From Bacillota bacterium (lineage in GTDB: Bacteria; Bacillota; Limnochordia; Darwinibacteriales; DTU012): a stretch of DNA of 64,000 nt. The stretch is taken from positions 1 to 64,000 of the forward strand of contig DUVS01000009.1 of the NCBI GenBank assembly GCA_012840925.1, given 5' to 3'. The stretch's first letter is position 1. Every line of letters begins with the position of its first letter. The notes under the pieces were generated by a model. It worked only from the letters and a program-made list of their open reading frames with translations. It did no database searches and was not told the DNA's origin. Positions 45,661 through 55,505 of this stretch are shown piece after piece. The translations under genes and the position numbers were made by a program.

Positions 45661-46747
45661 CATCGACACCTCCGGACAAGTCCTGCACCATGCCGAGAGT
45701 AATGAGGAATTGATTCCGCATTTGGCTGTAGTTCCACAAAGCTTGAGTATAGGCATCTTCAGCTTTGGCCAGCTTTTCTTGCTGGGCAACCACAGCCTGG
45801 TTGCTGATCACCCCCGCGGCATATTTTGTCTCTTCTGCTTTTAGGCTCTGTTGTTCGAGCTCAAGTTCACGCTCTTTGGCCAAGACGTTGGCGGCAGCAT
45901 TTTTGATCTTATTAAAATCATCGCGGATGCGGAAATACAGTGTTAGTTCGGCTTGTTTTAGCTTGATCTCAGCCTTTTCTTGCTCAACTTTAGCCTTCTC
46001 CAGTTCCACTCTGGGAGTATAGGGGTTGTCAGCTGCCTTGACTGCATCAATTGCCTTGGTTAAGGCCTCATTGGCTGTTTTCACGCCTTGGTCATGGTTG
46101 AGGGCTAATTGATAGGCCTGCTCCAACTCAAGATCAAAAGGCACAAAATCAACATTGATTTGATCTGTCAGCACAATGGTCATACCCAGTTCTAGGCCTA
46201 GAGTCCTCCCGAACTCCAGATATTTGGTATCCAAAGTGAACAAGGCACTTTCGTATGAATGCTCAGCGTCCAGAAGACTGTTGTTGATTCGCTGCAGATC
46301 CAATGTGGAGATCATTCCTGCTTCAAACCTTGCCTGATCGATCTCCAACTGGGTTTTGGCTCTCTCAAGAGCCTGGGCCTGGTTCTGTACAGAAGCTTCC
46401 TGCTGCAGCAGCTCATAGTATTTGGTTCTGACTTCAGTAACCAGATCTCGCCTGGCTGTACTGTAGTTTTGCTGAGCCTGTTCTAATTTAGTACGGGCAG
46501 TTTCGATCATATCCTCATCACCGACGAAGATGGCTCGATCCAGCTCTGCCTGGTCTTGCTCAAGGTCAATCTTTTTCAAATACAAGTCCAAGTTCTGTTT
46601 AAGTGCCATTGCAACAGCCTGTTCCAGACTCAACTCGATTGGGTCTTGCTCAGAAAGAGGCACCGCTTCGGTTTTGGCAGCAGCTAAGCTGCATGTTCCA
46701 CCTACAGCCAAGATTACAAGCACCATCAGCAACAATGAGCGCTTCAT
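45650..46747 (-). CDS. TolC-family outer membrane factor (first copy)
   Basis: A 365-residue exported OEP-family protein. The signal peptide ends near LAAAKTEA, and the mature part begins IELSLEQAVAMALKQNLDLYLKKI. Long coiled-coil helices include RFEAGMISTLDLQRINNSL and EETKYAAGVISNQAV, the RFxAGxIS turns typical of TolC hairpins. It is shorter than Escherichia coli TolC. The start overlaps the ABC ATPase stop and AAAGGAGG precedes it. A gene for an outer membrane channel implies a diderm envelope. Confidence 0.88.
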   Translation of the reverse strand: MKRSLLLMVLVILAVGGTCSLAAAKTEAVPLSEQDPIELSLEQAVAMALKQNLDLYLKKIDLEQDQAELDRAIFVGDEDMIETARTKLEQAQQNYSTARRDLVTEVRTKYYELLQQEASVQNQAQALERAKTQLEIDQARFEAGMISTLDLQRINNSLLDAEHSYESALFTLDTKYLEFGRTLGLELGMTIVLTDQINVDFVPFDLELEQAYQLALNHDQGVKTANEALTKAIDAVKAADNPYTPRVELEKAKVEQEKAEIKLKQAELTLYFRIRDDFNKIKNAAANVLAKERELELEQQSLKAEETKYAAGVISNQAVVAQQEKLAKAEDAYTQALWNYSQMRNQFLITLGMVQDLSGGVDDGK

Positions 46748-47454
46748 ACCCCGGACCTCCTTTGAGCTTGCTCCTGATGCGTAATTGGCGCATCGGAGAT
46801 GATCTTGCCGTCTTGCAAGCGAACCAGCCGTTTACCAAATGAACTGATATGGGGATCATGGGTGACGATTACAATCGTGGTACCTTGTTGATTCAATTCG
46901 CACAACAGCTGCATGATCTCTTCACTTTGATCGGAAGCCAAGTTTCCTGTTGGTTCGTCTGCCAGCAGGAGTGTAGGTTGATTGGCTAGAGCTCTGGCAA
47001 TGGCTACCCGCTGTTGTTCTCCGCCCGACAACTGGTTAGGGAAGTGCTTGAGGCGGTGGGACATGGCAACCAAGTCCAGCAATTCCTTGGCTCTTTTAAT
47101 CCGTTCCGATTTCGGCCGTCGGGCATACGCCAGTGGGACCATGACATTTTCCAATGCATTCAATTCGGGAAACAAGTTGTAGCTTTGAAAAATGAATCCA
47201 AAGTGCCGGTTGCGGATTCGTGCCAGTTCCCGATCGCTCAGATTAGTGATGTCCACGTCTTCCAATAAATAGGTGCCATCCGTCGGTTGATCGAGAACAC
47301 CCAGAATGTTTAAGAGTGTTGATTTACCGGATCCTGACGGGCCCATGATCGTGATAAACTCACCACGTTCAATAGACAGGTCGATATAATCCAATGCATT
47401 AATTTCAACCGCTCCCATGTAGTACTGCTTGCAGATTCCACGCAAATTGATCAT
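46744..47454 (-). CDS. MacB/LolD-type ABC transporter ATPase
   Basis: A 236-residue ATPase of the MacB/LolD subfamily. Walker A GPSGSGKST, signature LSGGEQQRVAIARAL and Walker B LLLADEPTGNL are intact, with THDPHIS after them. Unlike Escherichia coli MacB, the ATPase is separate from its permease, as is usual in Firmicutes. Its start overlaps the adaptor gene stop (ATGA), and AAGGAGG precedes it. Confidence 0.95.
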   Translation of the reverse strand: MINLRGICKQYYMGAVEINALDYIDLSIERGEFITIMGPSGSGKSTLLNILGVLDQPTDGTYLLEDVDITNLSDRELARIRNRHFGFIFQSYNLFPELNALENVMVPLAYARRPKSERIKRAKELLDLVAMSHRLKHFPNQLSGGEQQRVAIARALANQPTLLLADEPTGNLASDQSEEIMQLLCELNQQGTTIVIVTHDPHISSFGKRLVRLQDGKIISDAPITHQEQAQRRSGV

Positions 47455-48746
47455 AGTGCTCGGCCTCCTTCAGGTAGAATCTCAATTTCGTCCAGATGAC
47501 GAAACTGATCGTAGGAATTAGTGATAACTTTGTCCCCAAGCTCAAGCCCGCTCAGAATCTGAATATTGTTTCCCTCGATTAAACCGAAACGGACATCTCT
47601 GCGAACTGCTTTGTTACCTTCGATCACGTAGACAAACAACTGCTGCCCGCTGGTGAGGTAGGTTCCTCTGGGTAGATATAAGCTGTTCCGGTAAATGCCC
47701 AGGTGGATATTTGCTGTTACACTGCTGTAGGGTCTAAACAGGGATGGATTGGTTTCCAGTTGCAGGTAGACATCAACCATGGCACCATCTTGAGTTTGCT
47801 GTGCTTTTGGTGCGATATAGGTCACCACAGCTGGAAAACGGTTCTGCCCGATCACAATTTCTGCGGGACTTCCCACCGAGAATCGCTCTGCTTGAGAAAC
47901 ACTGACTTGACATTTGACAAACTGTGTCGTCAAATCTGCTATAGTTAACAGCACACTTGCCTCCTGCACTTCCGCATCGATTTTGGTATTCAAGTTCAGG
48001 ATTCTGCCGCTGATGGGAGCCGTAACAACCAGACTGGCAATTTTCTCAGTCAGGGATTCTAGTTCAGCCTCGAACTCAGCAACATTTTTTTCAGCTTGCT
48101 TCAGCGCATTTTCCTGCGTTCGGATCGTAGTTGCCAATTCTCGTTCAGCAGCCCGCAGGGATTGTTGGGCTGCGGTCACCGCCTGGGCGGCTTCGTCCAG
48201 GTTTACCTTCGCTACGGCACCATATTCATACAGCATAGCCTGGAGTTCGTAGTTGGCTTGTTTGGTGTTGAGATCCTGCTGGGCTTTGGCGACTTTTTCT
48301 TGAACCGTAATTAGTTCGTAAGCCTGGTCGTCCAGTAACTGTACCAGTGCTTGCCGGGATGCTTCCAGGTCAGCCAGAGCTTTGGCTTGGGCATCATATA
48401 GATTTTGTGAATAGAGTTGAAGCAAGGGGGTACCTTCGTTGACATCATCGCCTTCAGCCACTAGAATCTTGATAACGTTAGCAAGTGCCGGAGCTTTGAT
48501 TTCAATTACTTGTTCAGGGGTGACCGTGCCACCGGTGGTGATCCTATCAATGAAATCCATCGTCCCCACTTCAGCATAAGTGTAGAAATTGAGAACAAAC
48601 TCCTCTTCTTTGGGGAAGAAGTACCGGTAGGCTGCAAAGACAATTCCCGCCATGATAACTACAGTGAATATGTACAGTCCGAGACTTTTGGTTCTTGTTT
48701 GTTTTCTGCGTTTCTTTGGCTTATTAATGATGATTGGTTCAGTCAC
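47451..48746 (-). CDS. HlyD/MacA-type membrane fusion adaptor
   Basis: A 431-residue periplasmic adaptor, first gene of the efflux operon. A short basic cytoplasmic start (KPKKRRKQTRTK) leads into one TM helix (about 22-42). The split biotinyl-lipoyl domain follows, with GGTVTPEQVIEIKAPALANVIKILVAEGDDV and its partner strand VTAPISGRILNLN. A long coiled-coil hairpin lies between these, then a beta-barrel and a membrane-proximal domain. GTG 48746 is preferred, with AAAGGAGG six bases upstream. It bridges the permeases and the TolC-like channels. Confidence 0.92.
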   Translation of the reverse strand: MTEPIIINKPKKRRKQTRTKSLGLYIFTVVIMAGIVFAAYRYFFPKEEEFVLNFYTYAEVGTMDFIDRITTGGTVTPEQVIEIKAPALANVIKILVAEGDDVNEGTPLLQLYSQNLYDAQAKALADLEASRQALVQLLDDQAYELITVQEKVAKAQQDLNTKQANYELQAMLYEYGAVAKVNLDEAAQAVTAAQQSLRAAERELATTIRTQENALKQAEKNVAEFEAELESLTEKIASLVVTAPISGRILNLNTKIDAEVQEASVLLTIADLTTQFVKCQVSVSQAERFSVGSPAEIVIGQNRFPAVVTYIAPKAQQTQDGAMVDVYLQLETNPSLFRPYSSVTANIHLGIYRNSLYLPRGTYLTSGQQLFVYVIEGNKAVRRDVRFGLIEGNNIQILSGLELGDKVITNSYDQFRHLDEIEILPEGGRAL

Positions 48747-48955
48747 TGTGTTCCTCCTTTCAGCCGCCTTCCACTCCATGCAGGGAAGTGTTCTTTCCCT
48801 GGTGAAGTTATTTCAATGAGTTGATTTCAATATGATGCCCTTCTGTCAGTACTTAGTAATTGTTTACCGTTTTCCTGCAATAATTGTGAATTTTTTCTTT
48901 TCGCCACTATCTAGAGCCATTCGCTGGGAATGAACCAAGCTTGGGTGTGAATACT

Positions 48956-49717
48956 ATGATAGTGCGAAAGGAAGCGATGCAAGTGGCAAAAAGATTCGTC
49001 TGGATCACCATTTCCAAGCATTATATCTTTGCCTTTGCAATCCTGATCGGGCTGGTTTATCTGCTGTCCCTTCCAGAGAGCTATCATCTGGCGGTGTTAT
49101 CGCCAGCAGTCGTGTCAGCCCCCGTGAAGTATGATGTGGTAATCGATCCCGGACATGGAGGCATTGATTCAGGAGGTATCGGTGAGGGCAGTGTCTACGA
49201 GAAAGACATTGTCCTGGACATTGCCTTAAAATTGAGGGATTTTCTGGAGGTCAGAGGACTGACAGTCGCAATGACCCGCACCGGTGATACCGATGTCACT
49301 CATTTGGCAAGCATCAGGGGAACAAGGCATCAGCGGGATCTGAACGGAAGGTTTTTAGCCGTGCATGAGGGTACTGTTGGGATCAGCATTCATGCTAATG
49401 TGGCGAAAAGCCCGGATGAAAACGGTGCCATTGTTTTTTACATGCGGGACTCATATATCGACCAGATTTATGCTAATACGGTTTTGGAACAGCTGGAGCG
49501 GGTTCACCTTCTCAACCATCCTCGGCCGATTCCCCGGGGCAATCTGCTCTTGCTGAAGGCAAAGCCTCCGGTGCTGTTAGTGGAAGTCGGATTTCTGTCG
49601 AATGCCAATGATTTGGCGAAATTGGTAGATCCTCGGTTCAGGCAGGTCCTGGCTGAGGCAATAGGCCAAGGGATGATCAACTTCCTCAATTTTTACCGGT
49701 TGGAACAGTCAGAGTAA
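48956..49717 (+). CDS. N-acetylmuramoyl-L-alanine amidase (CwlD-like)
   Basis: An amidase_3 family zinc enzyme of about 253 residues that cleaves the amide bond between muramic acid and the peptide stem. A basic N terminus leads into a single TM or uncleaved signal helix (IFAFAILIGLVYLLSL). Zinc ligands and catalytic Glu lie in VIDPGHGGIDSGG, VYEKDIVLDIA, SIHAN and VEVGFLSN. Size and anchor resemble the spore-cortex amidase CwlD. The start is not certain: ATG 48956 has a weak site, and ATG 48977 follows AAAGGAAG closely. Its end overlaps mtnN on the other strand by 25 bases. Confidence 0.88.
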   Translation: MIVRKEAMQVAKRFVWITISKHYIFAFAILIGLVYLLSLPESYHLAVLSPAVVSAPVKYDVVIDPGHGGIDSGGIGEGSVYEKDIVLDIALKLRDFLEVRGLTVAMTRTGDTDVTHLASIRGTRHQRDLNGRFLAVHEGTVGISIHANVAKSPDENGAIVFYMRDSYIDQIYANTVLEQLERVHLLNHPRPIPRGNLLLLKAKPPVLLVEVGFLSNANDLAKLVDPRFRQVLAEAIGQGMINFLNFYRLEQSE

Positions 49718-50406
49718 GCTCTGACAATTTCAATGACGATTTGATTCAAATCCGGAATGATTTTGGCGATGAAACTGTTGAAATCGTCAGGAGCGCTGGC
49801 ATCGGCCTGGTCTGAGATGATGCGGATGATGCAATAAGGGATTTGGTTTAGGTATGCCACATGAGCGATAGCTGCGCCCTCCATTTCAGCGCAGAGGGCG
49901 TTAAATTTTTGATCAAGGTACTGCTTACGCTCGGTGCTGGCAATAAACTGGTCGCCGCTGACGATAATTCCTGAATGAGTGCACTTTGCCCCGAGGACTT
50001 TATGGGCACTAGCTGTGGCGATTTGCTGCAGCAATGAGTCCGCGGCGAAACAGCTTGTTTCAAGGCCCGGTACAGTACCGTGATCATAACCGAATACCGT
50101 GACATCAAAATCATGATGCATGGCATGAGTTGCAATGGCTACATCGCCGATTGCAGCCGCAGGCTTCACTCCGCCGGCGACACCGGTGTTGATGATGGCC
50201 GAAACTGAGAAGTGATCGATCAAGATTTGGGTGCACATGGCTGCGTTGACTTTGCCGATACCGCTTTGAACAACAACTACCGGGTGGTTGACAAGCTTGC
50301 CTTGATAAAAGGTCAGTCCGGCAACAGTTGTTTGGCAGCTGTGGGAAAGTTTTTCAATCAGTCCAGCCACTTCTTCTTTCATTGCACCAATAATACCGAT
50401 TGCCAT
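49693..50406 (-). CDS. mtnN: 5'-methylthioadenosine/S-adenosylhomocysteine nucleosidase
   Basis: A 237-residue enzyme that splits methylthioadenosine and S-adenosylhomocysteine, recycling SAM by-products. MAIGIIGAMKEE carries the catalytic-site E12; NTGVAGG, EMEGAAIAHVA and IRIISDQAD are the substrate-binding motifs, with the catalytic Asp in the last. ATG 50406 is chosen from family alignment and a GGAG site upstream. No S-box precedes it, although a SAM riboswitch occurs elsewhere in the window. Confidence 0.97.
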   Translation of the reverse strand: MAIGIIGAMKEEVAGLIEKLSHSCQTTVAGLTFYQGKLVNHPVVVVQSGIGKVNAAMCTQILIDHFSVSAIINTGVAGGVKPAAAIGDVAIATHAMHHDFDVTVFGYDHGTVPGLETSCFAADSLLQQIATASAHKVLGAKCTHSGIIVSGDQFIASTERKQYLDQKFNALCAEMEGAAIAHVAYLNQIPYCIIRIISDQADASAPDDFNSFIAKIIPDLNQIVIEIVRAYSDCSNR

Positions 50407-50508
50407 GCAAATCATCTCCAGGATGTGTATAATAGAGTTGATCATGTATAAGTTTACCAATTAAAACAGTTTAGTTCAACTGAATCTGGTATCAAGGGAG
50501 AGAATGCT

Positions 50509-51858
50509 ATGAAACAGCTCACTTTTGAATTTAGCCATGCACTGCCGTTTGTCAATTCCCATGAGGTAGACAACCTTACTGAAGAGGTTTATTTAGCACA
50601 TCAGCGTTTACACCAGAAAACCGGTGCCGGACGGGATTTCCTGGGCTGGGTGGAGCTGCCAAGCCAGTATGACCGTCAGGAATACGAGCGGATTAAGAAT
50701 GCGGCTGCAGAAATCCGTGCCAATTCTGAGATATTCATTGTCATTGGGATCGGAGGCTCATACTTAGGCGCCCGGGCGGCCATAGAGTTATTGAGCCACG
50801 GGTTTACTAATCTGCTGCCGGCAGGGAAACGCCAAGGGCCACAGATCTTTTTTGCCGGCCAGAATCTCAGTGGCACTTACCTGCAGGAACTGCTGGGATT
50901 GATCGACGGAAAAGACGTTTCCATCAATGTCATTTCCAAATCCGGTACGACCACAGAACCGGCTTTAGCGTTCCGGGTCTTCCGGACTTATCTGGAGAAA
51001 TGCTACGGCAAGGCAGAAGCAGCGAAACGGATCTATGTCACCACAGATCGTGAGAAAGGTGCGTTAAAAAAGCTTGCTGATGAGCAAGGCTATCAGACAT
51101 TTGTAATTCCTGATGACATCGGCGGGCGTTTTTCGGTACTGACAGCTGTGGGGCTGCTGCCTATCGCTGTGGCCGGCATCGACACTGATGCCATCATGGC
51201 AGGGGCGGCGGAAGCGCAGCAGTGGTATGCAAATCCTATACTAAGTGACAATGGGGCATACCAGTATGCGGCCTTGCGGAACATCCTCTACCGCAAGGGC
51301 AAAACTGTGGAAATAATGGTGAACTATGAGCCAAAACTTCACTATTTCACCGAATGGTGGAAGCAGCTGTACGGTGAAAGCGAGGGTAAGGACCATAAAG
51401 GGATTTTCCCGGCGGGAGTTGATTTTTCCACCGATTTGCATTCATTGGGTCAGTATATTCAACAAGGTCTGCGCAATCTCTTCGAGACCGTAATCCAGGT
51501 TGAACAGCCGCAGTCAGACTTAACCATTCCTGATGATCCAGATGATTTGGATGGTCTGAATTTCCTCTCGGGCAAAGGTTTCAATTATGTCAACCAACAG
51601 GCCTGTCGCGGGACTTTGATGGCTCATGTGGACGGGGGCGTGCCAAATCTGGTGCTTTCCATTCCAGAGTTCACTCCAGCTTACTTCGGTGCCATGGTTT
51701 ATTTCTTTGAAAAAGCCTGTGGTATAAGCGGTTATCTATTGGGAGTCAACCCCTTTGATCAACCAGGTGTGGAAGCATACAAGCAAAACATGTTTGCCCT
51801 TCTGGGTAAACCCGGATTTGAACAAAGACGGGAGTGGCTGCAGGGTAAAGGCAAATAA
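50509..51858 (+). CDS. pgi: Glucose-6-phosphate isomerase
   Basis: A 449-residue glycolytic isomerase of the shorter Firmicute type. [30 protein letters not shown], the active-site loop [14 protein letters not shown] and [25 protein letters not shown]-type motifs are present in order. GGGAGAG precedes the ATG. It stands alone on its strand, and zwf lies 16 kb away. Confidence 0.98.
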   Translation: MKQLTFEFSHALPFVNSHEVDNLTEEVYLAHQRLHQKTGAGRDFLGWVELPSQYDRQEYERIKNAAAEIRANSEIFIVIGIGGSYLGARAAIELLSHGFTNLLPAGKRQGPQIFFAGQNLSGTYLQELLGLIDGKDVSINVISKSGTTTEPALAFRVFRTYLEKCYGKAEAAKRIYVTTDREKGALKKLADEQGYQTFVIPDDIGGRFSVLTAVGLLPIAVAGIDTDAIMAGAAEAQQWYANPILSDNGAYQYAALRNILYRKGKTVEIMVNYEPKLHYFTEWWKQLYGESEGKDHKGIFPAGVDFSTDLHSLGQYIQQGLRNLFETVIQVEQPQSDLTIPDDPDDLDGLNFLSGKGFNYVNQQACRGTLMAHVDGGVPNLVLSIPEFTPAYFGAMVYFFEKACGISGYLLGVNPFDQPGVEAYKQNMFALLGKPGFEQRREWLQGKGK

Positions 51859-51926
51859 GGTTTCCAAGCTCCGCGTCGGAAAGGCTGGAGTGGTTGAATT
51901 ATGCTGTTATGCTGGGAGGTCATAAG

Positions 51927-52853
51927 ATGCCAAGAGGCATAGGGCTGATGGGTGGCCATGTCTGTATTGTGATTTTTCTATTCGTAAGCTTGACAGTTCC
52001 AGCTTCGGTTTTGGCCCAAGTCAATGCTGTTGCCACGTTCCCGGTTTTGGCGGACTTTGTGGCTGCTGTTGGAGGGGAGTTGGTTACCGTCAAGTCGCTG
52101 GTTCCCTTTGGCGGCGACCCCCATGGTTGGGAACCAACGCCCCAGGATGCACGCATGATCGCAGATGCAGATGTGGTTTTCTGCAACGGTTTGGGACTGG
52201 AAACCTGGGTGGAACGGCTTGTGCAGAATGCAGCCAATGACAGGGTGGTGATCGTGACCCTTGCGGAGGGGCTGCCGGCATTGCCTTATCACAGTGATGA
52301 TGGTGCTCACAGCGATCACGAGCACAGCCATGGGAAATATGATCCCCACATGTGGCTGGATGTAACTTATGCCATGGCCTATGTGCAGCGGATTGCTGCC
52401 GTCCTTGGCGAGCTGGATCCGGATAACAGCACAGTCTATCACAAACAGGCAGAAAGTTACCTGCAAGAATTGGCTGAACTGGATCAATGGTTGCTTGATG
52501 TGACCGCTCAAATTCCTGATCAAAACCGTAAAATCATTACTTATCATCATGCCTTTGCCTACTTTGCGAAACGTTACGGGTTTGAGACGGAGGCGTATTT
52601 GGTACTGAACCCTGATCGGGAACCGAGTGCCGGAGATATGATGCAGTTAACCAAGTTGTTGGCTTCCCATCCTCGGAGAGTGATGTTTACAGAACCGCAG
52701 GTCAACATCGGAAAGCGTTATACTGAGGCAGCAGTTGACGAGGTAGGGGGTAAGCTGTTTACCCTGTATACCGGTAGCTTGACCGCAAGTGTGCCTACTT
52801 ATATTGAGATGATGCGCCATAACGGCAAGGTCTTATTGGAGGCGTTACAGTGA
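51927..52853 (+). CDS. Zinc/manganese ABC transporter substrate-binding protein
   Basis: A 308-residue exported binding protein of the cluster A-I (ZnuA/TroA/MntC) family. A signal peptide ends near VLAQVNA. Metal ligands are predicted in DPHGWEPTP, KYDPHMWLD, ITYHHAFAYFAKRYG and the C-terminal MFTEPQ region. A short His/Asp-rich loop (HSDDGAHSDHEHSHG) precedes the second ligand, which favours zinc, though manganese is possible. No lipobox Cys was seen. ATG 51927 follows GGGAGG. Its stop overlaps the ATPase gene start. Confidence 0.93.
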   Translation: MPRGIGLMGGHVCIVIFLFVSLTVPASVLAQVNAVATFPVLADFVAAVGGELVTVKSLVPFGGDPHGWEPTPQDARMIADADVVFCNGLGLETWVERLVQNAANDRVVIVTLAEGLPALPYHSDDGAHSDHEHSHGKYDPHMWLDVTYAMAYVQRIAAVLGELDPDNSTVYHKQAESYLQELAELDQWLLDVTAQIPDQNRKIITYHHAFAYFAKRYGFETEAYLVLNPDREPSAGDMMQLTKLLASHPRRVMFTEPQVNIGKRYTEAAVDEVGGKLFTLYTGSLTASVPTYIEMMRHNGKVLLEALQ

Positions 52854-53617
52854 GTTACGCAGTTGATGTTCAAGACTTGTCAGTTGCCTACGAATCGCAG
52901 GTTGTGTTGGATCGGATCACGTGGCAGGTTGAATCCGGCAGCATGGCAGCAGTGATTGGCCCAAACGGCGGCGGCAAATCGACTTTACTGAAGAGCTTGT
53001 TAAGTCTGGTGCCGCCGATCTCAGGCAGTGTGCAGATTTTTGGCCAGGATCCGAAAACGGCTAGAACTCAGGTTGCTTATCTGCCTCAGAGGGAAGAAGT
53101 GGATTGGAGTTTCCCCATCAGCTGCTTGGAAGTGGTACTGCAGGGCCGCTTGGTGCACCGCAAATGGTGGCAGCACCCGAACAGGCAGGACAGGGATCTT
53201 GCCATGGAAAGCCTGCGGACTGTGGGCATGGACCGCTTTGCCGTCCGTCCCATTGGCAGTCTCTCCGGGGGGCAGATCCAGCGGGTGTTCATTGCCAGAG
53301 CCCTTGCTCAAGCGGCCAAGCTGATCATTTTGGATGAGCCAGGGGCGGGGCTGGACGCTTCTGCCCAGCATCAGCTCTTGGATTTGTTTCTCGAATTGCA
53401 GAAGCTGGGCCATACAATTGTAATCTCAACTCATGATTTAAACTGTCTGGCTGCGGGCTTTGATACGGTGTTAGGCCTGGACCGGCAGGTAGTGCTCTTT
53501 GGCGCTCCCAGTGAGGTATTGGATGGTGAAAGGCTAACCAAGTTATTCGCCAAGCATTTTCCTGTAATCGGGCCGGAAGGGGAGGTGTCCATGCATGGGC
53601 TTGGAGTGGGTGACTGA
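52850..53617 (+). CDS. Zinc/manganese ABC transporter ATPase
   Basis: A 255-residue ATPase of the metal-type ABC family. Walker A GPNGGGKST, signature LSGGQIQRVFIARAL and Walker B LIILDEPGAGLD are intact, with STHDLN as the switch His. The GTG start overlaps the binding-protein stop (GTGA) and GGAGG precedes it. It overlaps the permease gene by 23 bases, so the three genes are translationally coupled. Confidence 0.95.
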   Translation: MSYAVDVQDLSVAYESQVVLDRITWQVESGSMAAVIGPNGGGKSTLLKSLLSLVPPISGSVQIFGQDPKTARTQVAYLPQREEVDWSFPISCLEVVLQGRLVHRKWWQHPNRQDRDLAMESLRTVGMDRFAVRPIGSLSGGQIQRVFIARALAQAAKLIILDEPGAGLDASAQHQLLDLFLELQKLGHTIVISTHDLNCLAAGFDTVLGLDRQVVLFGAPSEVLDGERLTKLFAKHFPVIGPEGEVSMHGLGVGD

Positions 53618-54443
53618 ACCATTTCAGTATGGATTTATGGTCAGAGCTTTTCTCGGCACATCATTGATTGCGGTTTTGGCGGCTATGATCGGTGTATTTA
53701 TTGTTCTCAAAGGCCTGGCTTTTATCGGTGATGCCATCGCCCATGTTTCATTTGCTGGAATTGCCCTGGCCCTGCTGTTGGGATGGCCGCTGCATCTGGG
53801 GGCTTTTTTGTTGGCAAGTGTTACAGCCATAGGCATTACTCTGCTTAACCGGGCAGCCAAAGTGCGCCATGATACCGCCTTGGCGATCCTTTTCACCGGT
53901 GCCTTCGCTGCTGGTGTGATTATTATGGCCCGGATGCCCAGTTTTGGGGGAGACCTATCGGCTTTACTGCTGGGTTCAGTGTTGGGGATTCGCAGCCAGG
54001 AATTATGGCTAATAGGCGGAGCTGTGGTTGTGCTTGGCTTTATGTTGTGGCTGGCCTACCATCACCTGGTGTATGTGGCTTTTGACCCGGTGGGTGCAGA
54101 GGCAGCAGGATTGCCTGTCCTGGGATTGAACATCCTGTTGATGCTGATGCTCAGCACAGCAGTGGTGGTTTCGATCCAGAGTGTGGGTGTAATCCTGGTG
54201 ATGGCCTTGTTGATCACACCGGCGGCAGCGGCAGGGATTTTCACCAGGAATCTGGTTAAGATGATGATCCTGGCTGGTGCTTTGGGTATTGCTGCTACCT
54301 GGGTTGGCCTTTATCTGGCATTTTACTATTCGCTGCCACCAGGTGCCACGATTGTGATCATGACCACTGTTGAGTTTGCAGCAGCCCTTGGTGTCAGAGA
54401 AGTGAAGCGCAAACTGGCAGCCAGCCTGAGAACGCCGGCATGA
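53595..54443 (+). CDS. Zinc/manganese ABC transporter permease
   Basis: A 282-residue ABC-3 family permease (ZnuB/MntB type) with about eight hydrophobic segments. FLGTSLIAVLAAMIGVFIVLKGLAFIGDAIAHVSFAGIA is split here as the hallmark N-terminal region, and ALLITPAAAAG is conserved near the end. The ATG at 53595 follows GGAGGTG by seven bases, inside the ATPase gene. With the two upstream genes it makes a complete high-affinity uptake system. No Zur or MntR site was recognised upstream. Confidence 0.94.
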   Translation: MGLEWVTEPFQYGFMVRAFLGTSLIAVLAAMIGVFIVLKGLAFIGDAIAHVSFAGIALALLLGWPLHLGAFLLASVTAIGITLLNRAAKVRHDTALAILFTGAFAAGVIIMARMPSFGGDLSALLLGSVLGIRSQELWLIGGAVVVLGFMLWLAYHHLVYVAFDPVGAEAAGLPVLGLNILLMLMLSTAVVVSIQSVGVILVMALLITPAAAAGIFTRNLVKMMILAGALGIAATWVGLYLAFYYSLPPGATIVIMTTVEFAAALGVREVKRKLAASLRTPA

Positions 54444-54517
54444 CGCCGGATGGTTGGCTGGGTGCCGGGCGGGATGGTCAGAGACCCTGGAAGAATGAAA
54501 TAAGGCAGGTTTTGCAG

Positions 54518-55411
54518 ATGGAGCCAGATCTGGATGTTGAAGTTCTCCCGCATGAGCATGGGTTGATGATAAAAGAGATTATTTTTGGCAGATTGGGCTT
54601 GAGCAGGGGGCTCGTGCGGCGGATCCGCAGAGGAGGGCAAGTCAGTCTCAACGGGAAGCCTGCTTTTATTACCCAGCGTGTGCAAGCAGGAGACCGGATC
54701 AGGATTACCTTTAGCGACGAGCCTACCCTGATTCAGCCGCAGCCGATCCAACTGGATATTGTCTATGAGGATCAAAGCTTGGTAGCAATCAATAAGCCTG
54801 CCCACATGGCTGTACATCCAACAGCCACTTATCCTGACAGCACGTTGGCAAACGGACTGGCTTATCACTGGCAGTGCCAGGGTTTGGCTCGAAAAATCCG
54901 GCTGCTGCACCGCCTGGATCGCGATACTTCAGGCCTAATACTGGTTGCCAAAGAGCCGTACGCCTATCAGCAGCTGGTTAAGCAACTGCGGAACCGTTCT
55001 TTGAAACGGACATATCTGGCAATTGTCAACGGCCGGCTGGAAAACCAGCAAGGAGTAATCGATCAGCCTATCGGCCTGTCAGGCCAGGGGCATGGACTGA
55101 AGCGGGCAGTAATGGCAGAAGGAAAGCCGGCCCGCACTTATTATCGGGTTCTTGCTGAATACAAACATGGATCACTCTTGGAGCTGGAACTGGCTACCGG
55201 GCGTACCCACCAGATTAGAGTACACCTGGCCTGGATGGGGCACCCCATTGTCGGTGATCAAATGTATGCTGGATTGAACAGTGCAATCTACAGGCAAGCT
55301 TTACATGCATGGCGCCTGCGTTTTAACCACCCCCGCACCAACCAGCCCATGGAACTGAAAGCGCCCCTGCCTGAAGACATGCGAACTGTCTTGAAAGCCT
55401 ACCAACAATGA
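54518..55411 (+). CDS. RluA-family rRNA/tRNA pseudouridine synthase
   Basis: A 297-residue pseudouridine synthase. An S4-like RNA-binding domain (LGLSRGLVRRIRRGGQVSLNG) is followed by the catalytic domain with LLHRLDRDTSGLILVAK, where the Asp in HRLDRDTSG is the nucleophile. GRTHQIRVHLAWMGHPIVGD is the second signature. It belongs to the RluD/RluC/YjbO group; the target uridine is unknown. ATG 54518 has AAGGCAGG eight bases upstream. An in-frame ATG at 54440 overlaps the metal permease stop but lacks a site. Confidence 0.93.
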   Translation: MEPDLDVEVLPHEHGLMIKEIIFGRLGLSRGLVRRIRRGGQVSLNGKPAFITQRVQAGDRIRITFSDEPTLIQPQPIQLDIVYEDQSLVAINKPAHMAVHPTATYPDSTLANGLAYHWQCQGLARKIRLLHRLDRDTSGLILVAKEPYAYQQLVKQLRNRSLKRTYLAIVNGRLENQQGVIDQPIGLSGQGHGLKRAVMAEGKPARTYYRVLAEYKHGSLLELELATGRTHQIRVHLAWMGHPIVGDQMYAGLNSAIYRQALHAWRLRFNHPRTNQPMELKAPLPEDMRTVLKAYQQ

Positions 55412-55505
55412 CTGTAATTATTATAATAGTATTTCTTGGACGCAACAGGAAATCAGTTTTAGAGTGCGAATATAAATAAAGAGGCAAAACCTGAGGAGGG
55501 GTAGC

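Noticed and set aside
44338-45789. The longer 483-residue version of the second TolC gene
   Set aside because: The extra N-terminal codons overlap the first TolC gene and lack a signal peptide, while the start at 45660 has both GGAGGTG and a signal peptide.
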